A stretch of 64,000 bases of DNA from Actinacidiphila acididurans (GTDB lineage: Bacteria; Actinomycetota; Actinomycetes; Streptomycetales; Streptomycetaceae): contig NZ_JADKYB010000017.1 of the NCBI RefSeq assembly GCF_016918855.1, positions 1-64,000 of the forward strand, given 5' to 3'. The translations under genes were made by a program, and so were the position numbers. The notes under the pieces are model-generated. The model was not told the DNA's origin. It saw nothing but the letters and a program-made list of their open reading frames with translations, and searched no databases. Below are positions 10,727-21,164 of the stretch, piece by piece; within the stretch, counting starts at the first letter, position 1; each line of letters starts with the position of its first letter.

Positions 10727-11342
10727 TCTCCGCGCCCCCACCCTTCCGCACGAGCTCGGCGAATACCTCGCCCGGGCCGACTACAAGCGCGACTTCCGCG
10801 AACGGCGCGTTGCGCTCCGCAACAGCGCCTCCTGGAAACTGGAGCGACTGCAGCACTTCGAGGAGATCGGCGACGCCAGCCGGGACGCACTGCGCCGCGG
10901 TGACTGGCAGGGCGCGCTGCGGCTGTTCGATGCACGGCGTGACGCGCTGGTCGCGAGCGCCGCGGACGACGCCCGGCGGGGCTCCGCGTTCAACCGGTTA
11001 CGGATCGTCGAGGAGCCCCTGACGCCGTATGTGCAATGGGAATTGCACTGGCTCCGGCTGAGCGCGGAGTGCGGGCACCATGTGCGGGTGCTTCCCGCCT
11101 CTGCCGTCGCCGCGTCCGAGACGGAGGGCATGCTGCCCGAACTGACCATCCTGGGCGGGCGGGTGCTGTATCGCGTGGTGTACACCGAATCCGGCACGCC
11201 CGACGGCGCCATGCGTTTCACGGATCCCGAAACGGTGGGCCGCTGGGCGGCGTTCATCAGCGACGCGTACGCGACCGCGGACGATGTGCGACGTTATTTC
11301 ACCCGGGTGGTGGAGCCACTTCCCCCGCCACAGGCGGCGTAA
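10719..11342 (+). CDS. DUF6879-family protein
   Basis: A 207-aa protein with the DUF6879 pattern: an early SWKLERLQHFEE helix followed by SRDALRRGDW, and a C-terminal beta-rich half with YVQWELHWLRLSAECGH, VLYRVVYTESG and the ending DDVRRYFTRVVEP. These proteins are common in actinomycetes next to HTH, DUF397 or STAND regulators; their biochemical role is unknown. Its start overlaps the upstream 89-aa gene by 8 bases, and its stop is only 19 bases before the probable start of the STAND NTPase. Codon 94 is TTA (10998-11000). Confidence 0.85.
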   Translation: MLDLRAPTLPHELGEYLARADYKRDFRERRVALRNSASWKLERLQHFEEIGDASRDALRRGDWQGALRLFDARRDALVASAADDARRGSAFNRLRIVEEPLTPYVQWELHWLRLSAECGHHVRVLPASAVAASETEGMLPELTILGGRVLYRVVYTESGTPDGAMRFTDPETVGRWAAFISDAYATADDVRRYFTRVVEPLPPPQAA

Positions 11343-11361
11343 AGCGAACCAGGAGCACACG

Positions 11362-13779
11362 ATTAGCACTTCCGACCCACAGGGCGGTACCCCGGGAGAG
11401 TCCCGCAATGACCTCTCGGGGTCGTCCCGCGATGTCGTCCAGGCCGGAAATGTCTCGGGGGGAATCCATTTCCACCACGGCCTCGCCCCCGGCGGCAGCG
11501 GGCCGGTTCCCCGCCAGTTACCCGCCGACGTGCCCGGATTCGTCAACCGCGTCGCGGAACTGCGGCAATTGGACGCCGTACTGACCGACCGGGACGGCGC
11601 CGAGGTCGTGGTGACCGTCAACGTGGTGGCGGGTACGGCCGGTGCGGGCAAGACCTCGCTCGTGCTGCACTGGGCACACCAGATCAAGCACCGCTTTCCC
11701 GACGGGCAGTTGTTCGTCAATCTGCGCGGGTACGACCCCGGCGAGCCGGTCACCGCCGACCAGGCGCTGCGCGGCTTCCTGCGCGGCTTGGGAGTGCCCA
11801 CCGCCGAGATCCCGCGCGACATCGACACCGCCGCCGCCCTCTACCGCTCGCTGCTGGCCGAGCGCCGGGTGCTGGTCCTGCTGGACAACGCGGCGACGGT
11901 GGGGCAGGTACGGCCGCTGCTACCCGGCACCGGCAACAGCCTGGTCGTGGTCACCAGCCGCAGCCGCCTGTCGAGCCTGGCCGTCCGGGACGGGGCGCGA
12001 CGGCTGACGCTCGGCGTCCTGCCGGAGCCGGAGGCCGTCGCTTTACTGCGGGCGGTCACCAGCGGATACCGTCCCGAGGACGACACCGCCAAGCTGACGG
12101 AGCTGGCCCGGTTGTGCGCGCAGTTGCCGCTGGCCCTGCGGATAGCCGCTGAGCGCGCCGCGAGCCACCCGCACATGCGGCTGGACGACCTGATCGCCGA
12201 GCTCCGCGACGAATCGGCGCTCTGGGACGCCCTCAGCACGGGCTCCGACGAGGAGGCCGAAGCGGTCCGCACGGTGTTCGCCTGGTCGTACCGGGCCCTG
12301 CCCGAGCAGGCCGCCCGGCTGTTCCGGCTCCTCGGCCTGCACCCCGGGGCGGAATTCAGCCTGTCTGCGGCAGCCGCTCTCGCCGATCTGCCGCCGCACC
12401 GCGTACGGCAGCTTCTCGACGATCTCGTCGGGGCCCACCTGCTGGAGCAGACGGCGCCGGACCGCTACCAGTTCCACGATCTACTGCGCGCGTACGCCAC
12501 CGGCCAGGCCCAGACCGACGAGCCCGAGGAACACCGGGAAGCGGCGCTGCGGCGCGTGCTGGAGTGGTATCTGCTGAGCGCGGACGCCGCCCAGGGACAC
12601 ATCAGCCCCGCCGCCGAACACCTCGCGCTGGACGACGCGTCGGCGCCGGCCGCGCCCGTCCCGGAGTTCGCCGACTACCACGCCGCCGTGGACTGGGCGG
12701 AACGCGAACAGGGCGTCTTCCCGCACCTGGTAAGGGCCGCCACCGTGGCCGGTCTGGACGAACTCGCCTGGAAGCTGGCAGCGGCGCTCTGGAACGCGAG
12801 GCCGCCCTCCATGCCGGAGAACGACTGGCTCGGGCTGGGACATCTGGGGCTCGAGGCGGCCGAACGGCTCGGCGACATACGGGCCCAGGTCCTGCTCCGT
12901 ACCGACCTGGGCCGGGCGTACCGGACGGTCAACCGGTTCGCCGAGGGGCTCGACCACCTGGAAGCGGCCCTTCGCCTGGTCCGCGACGGCGGCAGCCGGC
13001 TCGACGAGGCCCGCATCCTCAATCTGATCGGCCTGACCCACCTGCGGCTGCGCCGGCTGGACAGCGCCGCCGACGCCATCGGCGAGGCCGCGGCGATCTT
13101 CCAGGACGCGGGCGAACCGCTGTGGGCGGCCAATGCGACCGCCAATACGGCCAGTACGCATCTGAGCGCCGGGCGGCTGCCGGAGGCGGAGGCCGCAGCC
13201 GAGCGGGCCCTGGCCGCCCACCGGGCGCTGAACCACCGCCGCGGGGAAGGCAACGCCCTGCGCATCACGGCCGCGCTCCACCTCGAACAGGGCCGCGTGG
13301 CGCAGGCCCGGCAGGCCGCGGAGGAAGCCCTGGAGATCGCCCTGAACCTCAGGGACCACGCGCTGGAGGGCTTCTGGCTACTGACCCTGGGCGACGTGCA
13401 GCGCGCCGCGGGGCAGCATGCCGACGCCCTTACGTCGTATCAGCGGTCCGCGATGCTGCACCGCCGCCTGGCCGACCGCAGCCGTGAGGCGCTGGCCTGG
13501 CGCGGTACGGGGCAGACGTACACCGCGTTGGAACGCCCCGACGAGGCGGCCGACTTCCACCGCCGCGCCGCGGCCGTGCACCGCGAACTGGACGACACCT
13601 GGCAGCACGCCGTCGAACTGGACCACCTCGCCGACGCGATCGCCGCCAAGGACCCGGAGCAGGCGCGGGCGCACTGGGCCGAGGCGCTGGCCCTGCTCGC
13701 GCCGTACACCGATCCCCGGGCGCTGGAGGTGCGGCGCCGGATCGAGGAGCGCTTGGCCGCCGGGGACCGGGCCGGGTGA
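11362..13779 (+). CDS. STAND (NB-ARC) NTPase with C-terminal TPRs
   Basis: About 805 aa. After a Gly-rich leader with VVQAGNVSGGIHFH at about 25-38, an NB-ARC ATPase domain carries the P-loop GTAGAGKTSL (about 91-100), the Walker B-like RVLVLLDNA, a sensor region VVVTSRSRLSSL and the GLP-like segment LCAQLPLALRIAAERAA. A winged-helix region follows, then TPR repeats from about 480 to the end. The DNA-binding/BTAD N-terminus of AfsR-type regulators is absent. TTA codons occur at 11518-11520 and 12043-12045. The start is unusual: the best ribosome site (AGGAG, 11351-11355) precedes an ATT at 11362; the only upstream alternative is ATG 11284, which lacks a site and overlaps DUF6879. Confidence 0.85.
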   Translation: MSTSDPQGGTPGESRNDLSGSSRDVVQAGNVSGGIHFHHGLAPGGSGPVPRQLPADVPGFVNRVAELRQLDAVLTDRDGAEVVVTVNVVAGTAGAGKTSLVLHWAHQIKHRFPDGQLFVNLRGYDPGEPVTADQALRGFLRGLGVPTAEIPRDIDTAAALYRSLLAERRVLVLLDNAATVGQVRPLLPGTGNSLVVVTSRSRLSSLAVRDGARRLTLGVLPEPEAVALLRAVTSGYRPEDDTAKLTELARLCAQLPLALRIAAERAASHPHMRLDDLIAELRDESALWDALSTGSDEEAEAVRTVFAWSYRALPEQAARLFRLLGLHPGAEFSLSAAAALADLPPHRVRQLLDDLVGAHLLEQTAPDRYQFHDLLRAYATGQAQTDEPEEHREAALRRVLEWYLLSADAAQGHISPAAEHLALDDASAPAAPVPEFADYHAAVDWAEREQGVFPHLVRAATVAGLDELAWKLAAALWNARPPSMPENDWLGLGHLGLEAAERLGDIRAQVLLRTDLGRAYRTVNRFAEGLDHLEAALRLVRDGGSRLDEARILNLIGLTHLRLRRLDSAADAIGEAAAIFQDAGEPLWAANATANTASTHLSAGRLPEAEAAAERALAAHRALNHRRGEGNALRITAALHLEQGRVAQARQAAEEALEIALNLRDHALEGFWLLTLGDVQRAAGQHADALTSYQRSAMLHRRLADRSREALAWRGTGQTYTALERPDEAADFHRRAAAVHRELDDTWQHAVELDHLADAIAAKDPEQARAHWAEALALLAPYTDPRALEVRRRIEERLAAGDRAG

Positions 13780-13810
13780 GGCACGCCCGTGCCCCGGCCA
13801 CCCCGGGGGC

Positions 13811-15268
13811 TCAGCGCGAGGTGCCCGAGGTCGTCGGGGACTCCTGGGGCGGGATGCGGTCCGACGGGGAGGGGGACGAGGTCGGCGGGGGTTCGTGGGT
13901 GGGGTTGCGGACCAGGGTGAGGACGATGAGGGCGCCGAGGAGGCCGGCGGCCGCGGCGTAGAGGGAGATGCGGTCGAGGCCGGCGGCGTAGGCGGCGTGG
14001 GGGGTGGCGCCCTTGGCAAGGGTGTCGCGCAGGCGGGCGGAGAAGATGGCGCCGAAGAGGGCGATGCCCAGGGTCATGCCGAGTTGGCGGAAGGTGTTGA
14101 TCGCGCCGCCGGCCATGCCCGCGCGCTGCGGGGGGACGGCGGCGACGGCGGCCGAGACCAGGACGGGGGTGGACAGGCCGACGCCGATGCCGATGACGGC
14201 GAAGCCGGCGAAGAGGGAGGTCTGGCCCGCGGAGCCGGATATCTGGGCCCACAGCAGCAGGGAACCGGCGCCGATGAGGGCGATGCCGATGCCGATCGGC
14301 CAGCGCGGCGCGACGCGGTGGGTGAAGCGGCCCGCGAGGGCTGCCACCACGAACGCCCCGCCGGCCAGCGGCATCAGGGCCAGGCCGCTGCGGATCGGGC
14401 TGAGGTGCAGGATGTTCTGCAGCCACAGCGTGGTGTAGACGAGGCCGCTGAAGGCCGACGCCTGGAGCAGCAGGGCGCCGCCGAGCAGGCCGGCGAAGGA
14501 CGGGCGGCGCAGCAGGGCGGGGTCGAGCATGGGGTGCGAGGAGCGCGCCTCGACGGCCCCGAAGGCGATGGCAGCGACCCCGGCCAGCACGAAGGAGCCG
14601 ATGGTGAGGCTGCCCGACCAGCCGTGCTCGCCGCCGCGGATCAGGGCGTACGTCACGGCGGCCGCGGCCACGGTGAAGGTGAGGGCGCCCGGCACGTCGA
14701 GGCGGCCGCGGCCGACCGCGCCGGCCGGCAGCACCCGCAGGGTCAGCGCCACGGCGACGACCGCGATCGGCAGGTTGACCAGGAAGATGGCCTGCCAGCC
14801 CAGTCCCTGGGTGAGCAGTCCGCCGATGATGGGACCGGCTGCGGCGGCGGCGCCGTTGACCGCGCCCCACACGCCGAAGGCGATCCCGCGGTCGCGCCCC
14901 TGGTAGGTGAGGGAGACCAGCGCGGCAGAGGTGGCGAACATCGCGGCCCCGCCGGCGCCCTGGACGGCCCGGGCGGCGATGAGCGCGCCGGCGTTGGGCG
15001 ACAGGGCGGAGGCCAGCGAGGCGAGGGCGAAGACGATCAGACCGGCCGCGTACAGCCGCCGGTGGCCGAACCGGTCGGCGAGCGACCCCGCGGCCAGCAG
15101 CAGGGCGGCGAGCGCGAGGGCGTACATGTCCATCACCCACTGGAGTGAGGAGAAGGACGCGTGGAGGTCGTCGGCCATGGAGGGCAGGGCGACGTTCACG
15201 ATGGTGACGTCGACGAGCAGGATGAAGGCGCCCAGGCAGATCGCCACGAGGGGCAGCCATTTGCGCAT
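13811..15268 (-). CDS. MFS drug:H+ antiporter, DHA2 (14-TM) family
   Basis: A 485-aa inner-membrane exporter. About 14 hydrophobic helices are visible, with the DHA2 signature LVDVTIVNVALPSMADDL in helix 1, ADRFGHRRLYAAG as motif A and an antiporter-type motif C region GAVNGAAAAAGPIIGGLL. The C-terminal tail is Pro/Ser-rich. The start at ATG 15268 follows a GGAG; longer frames upstream overlap the divergent regulator. It is divergently transcribed from the Lrp-type gene at 15434, which probably controls it. The substrate is unknown. Confidence 0.93.
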   Translation of the reverse strand: MRKWLPLVAICLGAFILLVDVTIVNVALPSMADDLHASFSSLQWVMDMYALALAALLLAAGSLADRFGHRRLYAAGLIVFALASLASALSPNAGALIAARAVQGAGGAAMFATSAALVSLTYQGRDRGIAFGVWGAVNGAAAAAGPIIGGLLTQGLGWQAIFLVNLPIAVVAVALTLRVLPAGAVGRGRLDVPGALTFTVAAAAVTYALIRGGEHGWSGSLTIGSFVLAGVAAIAFGAVEARSSHPMLDPALLRRPSFAGLLGGALLLQASAFSGLVYTTLWLQNILHLSPIRSGLALMPLAGGAFVVAALAGRFTHRVAPRWPIGIGIALIGAGSLLLWAQISGSAGQTSLFAGFAVIGIGVGLSTPVLVSAAVAAVPPQRAGMAGGAINTFRQLGMTLGIALFGAIFSARLRDTLAKGATPHAAYAAGLDRISLYAAAAGLLGALIVLTLVRNPTHEPPPTSSPSPSDRIPPQESPTTSGTSR

Positions 15269-15433
15269 GGGTGGGGCTCCGTTTCCGGTTCGGGAACGTG
15301 CGACTGCGGTGCGCGCACGGACGAACGTACGAGGACGGTTCATGAGTTCCGGTCCAGGTTCGGCGACACGCCCGGTCCTACCACAGCCCGCACGGGTTTC
15401 GTGGCGGAATCCGACAGGGCATAGCCTGGGGAG

Positions 15434-16480
15434 ATGAAATCCGACACCGACTGGTCGCCGCTGGACGTTCTCGACGAGCTGGACCAGAAGGTCGTGCACG
15501 CGCTCCAGGTCGACGGCCGGGCCCCCTTCCGCCGGATCGGCGAGGTGCTGGGGGTGTCCGACCAGACCGTGGCCCGCCGCTACACCCGCTTGCGCGCCTC
15601 GGGGACGGTGCGGGTGCTGGGGCTGGTGGACCCGCTGCGGGTGGGGCTGACGCCGTGGTTCCTGCGGGTGCGGTGCACGCCGGACGCGTCGGCGTCGATC
15701 GGCGAGGCGATGGCCCGGCGCACCGACACCCGCTGTGTGAGCCTGCTGTCCGGGGGCACGGAGATCTTCTGCCTGACGCACGCGGCGACGCCCGGCGAGC
15801 AGGAGGACACCCTGCTGCTCCAGAAGCTGCCGCACACCCCGCGCGTGGTCCAGGTGACCGCGCACGCCCTGCTGCACGTCTTCTTCGGGCAGGACCTGAG
15901 CCCGGTGACCCGCTCGGGCCCCCTGGACCCGGAGCAGCTCGCCGCGCTGGTACCGGCCGACGCGCCCACCCGCCGGCCCCCGTTCGCGCAGCCGCCCGAG
16001 CCCACCCCGCTGAACCTGGGCCCCGGCGACGCCAGGCTGCTGGACGCGCTCGCCCGGGACGGCCGGACGCCGGCGGCCGAACTCGCCGCGGTGACAGGCT
16101 GGTCGCAGTCGACGGTACGGCGCCGGCTGTCGGAACTGCGCTCCTGCGGGGCGCTCTACTACGACCTGGACTTCGACCACGCGGTGATGCCGGATCTGCG
16201 GGCCGCGCTGTGGCTGGAGGTGGAGCCGGCCAGGCTGGCGGAGGTGGGCACCGCGCTGGCCGCGCACTCGGCGGTGGCCTTCGCCGGCGCGATCACGGGT
16301 ACGGCCAATGTGTTCGCCTCGCTCCAGGTCCGCGACGCGGGCGCGCTCTACCGCTATCTGACCGGCCCGGTCGCCGCGCTCCCCGGCATCCGCCGCACCG
16401 AGACCGCGCCGTACCACCGCACGCTGAAGGCCGCGAGCCCGTACTGGGAACCGGCCCGCACCCGGCCAGGGACCCGCTGA
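15434..16480 (+). CDS. Lrp/AsnC-family regulator with two AsnC units
   Basis: A 348-aa protein built from two tandem Lrp-like units. Unit 1 (about 12-150) has LDELDQKVVHALQVDGR and the HTH IGEVLGVSDQTVARRYTRL. Unit 2 (about 195-335) has DARLLDALARDGRTPAAELAAVTGWSQSTVRRRLSEL. Each HTH is followed by an effector-binding RAM-like region. Double-unit members are frequent in Streptomyces and often control divergent exporters, here the DHA2 gene. A TAGCCT hexamer at 15422-15427, six bases before the ATG, suggests a leaderless transcript, although the intervening GGGGAG also resembles a ribosome site. Confidence 0.9.
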   Translation: MKSDTDWSPLDVLDELDQKVVHALQVDGRAPFRRIGEVLGVSDQTVARRYTRLRASGTVRVLGLVDPLRVGLTPWFLRVRCTPDASASIGEAMARRTDTRCVSLLSGGTEIFCLTHAATPGEQEDTLLLQKLPHTPRVVQVTAHALLHVFFGQDLSPVTRSGPLDPEQLAALVPADAPTRRPPFAQPPEPTPLNLGPGDARLLDALARDGRTPAAELAAVTGWSQSTVRRRLSELRSCGALYYDLDFDHAVMPDLRAALWLEVEPARLAEVGTALAAHSAVAFAGAITGTANVFASLQVRDAGALYRYLTGPVAALPGIRRTETAPYHRTLKAASPYWEPARTRPGTR

Positions 16481-16568
16481 TCGCGGGGCGCCCTCAGGAT
16501 CTCGCCGTCCCGGGCCCCAGGACCTGGCGACAACCTGCGACCGAAGGACCCGGGGACCACCGGCCCGC

Positions 16569-17510
16569 TCAGAACCCCAGCCTGCGCAACTGCTTGGGAT
16601 CGCGCTGCCAGTCCTTGGCCACCTTCACGTGCAGGTCGAGGAAGACCGGCGTGCCGAGCAGCGCCTCGATCTGCTGCCGGGACTTGGAGCCGACCTCCTT
16701 CAGCCGCGCGCCCTTGGGGCCGATGACGATGCCCTTCTGGCTGGGGCGCTCGATGTAGAGGTTGGCGTGGATGTCGACCAGGGGGCGGTCGGCGGGGCGG
16801 CCCTCGCGCGGGGCCATCTCCTCGACGACGACCGCGATGGAGTGCGGCAGTTCGTCGCGCACGCCTTCCAGCGCGGCCTCGCGGATCAGCTCCGCGACCA
16901 TGACCTGCTCGGGCTCGTCGGTGAGGTCGCCCTCGGCGTACAGCGCGGGCCCCTCGGGCAGCAGCGGGACCAGCAGGTCGGCCAGCAGCGCGACCTGGTC
17001 GCCGGCCACCGCGGAGACCGGCACGATCTCGGCCCACTCGATGCCCAGGTCCTGGCCGAGCTTGTCGACGGCGATGAGCTGCTGGGCGAGCTGCTGGGCG
17101 TCCACCAGGTCGGTCTTGGTGACGACGGCGACCTTGGGGGTCTTCTTGATCCCGGCCAGTTCGCGCGCGATGTACGTGTCGCCGGGGCCGATCTTCTGGT
17201 CCGCGGGCAGGCAGAAGCCGATCACGTCGACCTCGGCCCAGGTGGTGCGGACCACGTCGTTGAGCCGCTCCCCCAGCAGGGTGCGGGGCTTGTGCAGGCC
17301 GGGGGTGTCCACGAGCACGAGCTGCGCGTCGGGCCGGTGGACGATGCCGCGCACGCTGTGCCGGGTGGTCTGCGGCCGGTTGGAGGTGATGGCGACCTTC
17401 TGGCCCACCAGAGCGTTCGTGAGAGTGGACTTCCCGGCGTTGGGCCGGCCGACGAAACAGGCGAAACCGGACCGATGCGAGGTCCCGGTGGCGGGAGTAC
17501 GAGCGCTCAT
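16569..17510 (-). CDS. era: GTPase Era
   Basis: A 313-aa essential GTPase that binds the 3' end of 16S rRNA during 30S maturation. The GTPase motifs are G1 GRPNAGKST (about 21-29), G2 Thr in QTTRHSVRG, G3 DTPGLH and G4 TKTD, followed by a KH domain with GIVIGPKGARLKEVG near the C-terminus. ATG 17510 is preferred (GGGGAG about 10 bases upstream); ATG 17519 is in frame but too close to that site. It is separated from the era-linked cytidine-deaminase-like gene by the oppositely oriented amtB-glnK pair. Confidence 0.95.
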   Translation of the reverse strand: MSARTPATGTSHRSGFACFVGRPNAGKSTLTNALVGQKVAITSNRPQTTRHSVRGIVHRPDAQLVLVDTPGLHKPRTLLGERLNDVVRTTWAEVDVIGFCLPADQKIGPGDTYIARELAGIKKTPKVAVVTKTDLVDAQQLAQQLIAVDKLGQDLGIEWAEIVPVSAVAGDQVALLADLLVPLLPEGPALYAEGDLTDEPEQVMVAELIREAALEGVRDELPHSIAVVVEEMAPREGRPADRPLVDIHANLYIERPSQKGIVIGPKGARLKEVGSKSRQQIEALLGTPVFLDLHVKVAKDWQRDPKQLRRLGF

Positions 17511-17676
17511 GGCGTTCATTCTCCCCGATGAGCAGGGGGGCGCGGGCACGCCTGCCGGGCCGTGAGGGTCCGGAAACTCCGACGCAACATGAAACACCAC
17601 GGAAACACGCAGGTCCACATTCGGAAACGCGCACCCCTGACGCTCAAGTGCTGTCGCCGACCGAAGGGACCCCTCC

Positions 17677-19456
<1,780 letters not shown>

Positions 19457-19517
19457 GCACGGTGGGGTGAAAAGGTCCGTACGGTCCGGGTAGCCGGCTC
19501 GGGGCGGTCGGCGCCGG

Positions 19518-19883
19518 TCAGCCCGCCGTGACCGTCGTCGTCACTTGGCCGTCCGGGCCGGCGAGTATCAGCGGGGTGGCCGGGCCGCCCAGGTCACGGA
19601 CGGCCGCGCGGTCCGCGTCCGCCGGGGACTGGGCGGTGGTGACCACGGCGGCCGCCTCCAGGGAGGTCGCGCCGCTGGCCACCGCCATGGCGACGGCGGT
19701 CTGCAGGGCGGTGAGCTTCAGGGAGGCCAGGTCCACGCTGCCGGCGACGTACGTACGGCCGGTCTCGTCCCGTACGGCGGCGCCCTCGGGCACGGCGTTG
19801 CGGGCGCGGGCGGACCGGGCCAGCGTGACGAGCTTGCGGTCCTCGGGGTCGAGGTCGGCGGCGGACTGCGGCTCTTGGCTCAT
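19518..19883 (-). CDS. cytidine deaminase-like protein lacking zinc ligands
   Basis: A 121-aa protein of the type annotated as cytidine deaminase beside era in Streptomyces. It has GRTYVAGSVDLASLKLTALQTAVAMAVASGATSLEAA, the region aligned with the deaminase core, but neither the HAE/CAE nor the PCxxC zinc motif is present; there is no Cys at all in the protein. It is therefore unlikely to deaminate nucleosides and may be a structural or regulatory relic. ATG 19883 is the natural start. Convergent with glnK. Confidence 0.75.
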   Translation of the reverse strand: MSQEPQSAADLDPEDRKLVTLARSARARNAVPEGAAVRDETGRTYVAGSVDLASLKLTALQTAVAMAVASGATSLEAAAVVTTAQSPADADRAAVRDLGGPATPLILAGPDGQVTTTVTAG

Positions 19884-19924
19884 AGCCGTTGATCATAGGG
19901 CGTCCGCCCGAACCCCTGCGCGGG

Positions 19925-19933
19925 TTGTCCACA
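19925..19933. promoter_or_regulatory. TTGTCCACA, DnaA-box-like
   Basis: Exact match to the Streptomyces DnaA-box consensus TTGTCCACA, in the 87-base gap between the deaminase-like gene and the 64-aa membrane protein. A single box is weak evidence for function. Confidence 0.35.
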
Positions 19934-19970
19934 GGGCGCGGCGGCGGGCAGCGGCCCGCAGGAAGCGGCG

Positions 19971-20165
19971 CTAAAGACCGAGCTGGCCGATCATGCCGAA
20001 GAGATCGGCACTGGCCGCGTGGATGGAACCGGCGAAGCTGGTGTCGGCAAGGTAGAAGCCGAAGGCGCCGCAGGCCAGGCCGTGGGTGGGTTTCATCGAG
20101 CCCTTGCGGTGCAGGAACAGGGTTATCGCGGCGAGGGCGATGACGACGGGGACATGGAAGAGCAC
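19971..20165 (-). CDS. small membrane protein (64 aa)
   Basis: A 64-aa protein with a GTG start at 20165 behind GAGGTGATC. It has two hydrophobic segments: about 3-18 (FHVPVVIALAAITLFL) and about 29-43 (GLACGAFGFYLADTSF). The positively charged HRKGSMK between them suggests an internal loop. No family recognised. The composition matches its neighbours. Neither regulation nor function can be inferred. Confidence 0.65.
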   Translation of the reverse strand: MLFHVPVVIALAAITLFLHRKGSMKPTHGLACGAFGFYLADTSFAGSIHAASADLFGMIGQLGL

Positions 20166-20417
20166 GGCGGATCACCTCGAAGTCGCCTCGGAATACTCCG
20201 AATACGGAGGTTTCACCGCTCAGGCTAGGCGAGGGTCGCGCCCCGCGCATGTCCGGTCACCCCTGGTCACGGATGCGTCGGCCCGTACGGCTCCGGCGGC
20301 GGGCCGCGGTCGGCGCGGCCTGCGCCGCCGCGGGCTTCGCGCCCCGGGCCGCCTCAGAGGCGGACGATCCGGAGGTGCTGCCCGCGCCGGCGGCGCAGGG
20401 CCGACGGCCGGGAGCGG

Positions 20418-20972
20418 TCAGCGGGTGACGGCGTTGCCCGCGGTGTTCACCACGAACCACTGGGCGCCGAACTGGGTGAGGCCCTGGCCCGTGGAGTCGC
20501 CCGCCTTGGAGTCGCCGGAGAACATGTACAGCGGGTGCTTGTTGTACGTCACCTGGGTGCCGCCGTCGGACCGCATGCTGGTGCCCAGCAGCCCGGACTG
20601 CACGCCCTGGCCCTGCTTGGCCTTGCCGGTGGTGAGCAGCGGCGGCCAGGCGACCGCGCAGCCGTCGTTGCAGGTGGACTTGCTGGTGGTGTCGGCCTTG
20701 AAGAGGTAGAGGGTGCGGCCCCTGCCGTCGACCAGGACCGTGCCGAGGTTGCCCACCGCGCGGGTGGTCACGGTGGCCTGGGTGGAGGCGGTCGGGCTGC
20801 CGGAGGCGGTGGCCGCGGCCTCCTGGGTGGACGGGGACGCTGACGAGCCGGCCGAGGCGGTGTCGCTGGCCTGCGAGGAGGCGGACGACGACTTGGTGCT
20901 GCCGCACCCGCTCAGGGCGGTCGTCAGCAGGAGCGTGGCCGCGCAGACGGCCACTGGGAAAGCGCGTTTCAT
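20418..20972 (-). CDS. secreted lipoprotein of the COG4315 type
   Basis: A 184-aa lipoprotein. The signal peptide MKRAFPVAVCAATLLLTT ends in a lipobox LSGC with the acylated Cys at about C23. A Ser/Thr/Ala-rich linker follows (about 25-75). The mature domain has the COG4315 pattern LVDGRGRTLYLFKAD, CNDGCAVAWPPL (two Cys that could form a disulfide) and a second DGGTQVTYNKHPLYMFSGD repeat. Members are anchored outside the membrane; their role is unknown. ATG 20972 is chosen because the signal peptide begins there. Confidence 0.9.
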   Translation of the reverse strand: MKRAFPVAVCAATLLLTTALSGCGSTKSSSASSQASDTASAGSSASPSTQEAAATASGSPTASTQATVTTRAVGNLGTVLVDGRGRTLYLFKADTTSKSTCNDGCAVAWPPLLTTGKAKQGQGVQSGLLGTSMRSDGGTQVTYNKHPLYMFSGDSKAGDSTGQGLTQFGAQWFVVNTAGNAVTR

Positions 20973-21164
20973 CGGTACTCCGGGAGCAGGAAGGGGCTGA
21001 CGGGACCCCGCGGGCCGCGGCCCGGCCGGGGTGCCCACTGTCGCCGCCCGCAGGTCCGCCGCGCGCCAGCACACGCCAGCAAGGGCCCGCCGTAACCCGT
21101 CCGGCGCACGTACGGCAATCCGCCGGGCCCAGTCCCGGCCACCGGGACCGGTGCGCCGGACGGC

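Noticed and set aside
13811-16417. An 868-aa frame fusing the DHA2 exporter to extra N-terminal sequence
   Set aside because: The extension overlaps the divergent Lrp-type gene and is Arg/Gln-rich; the exporter starts at 15268 with its own ribosome site.
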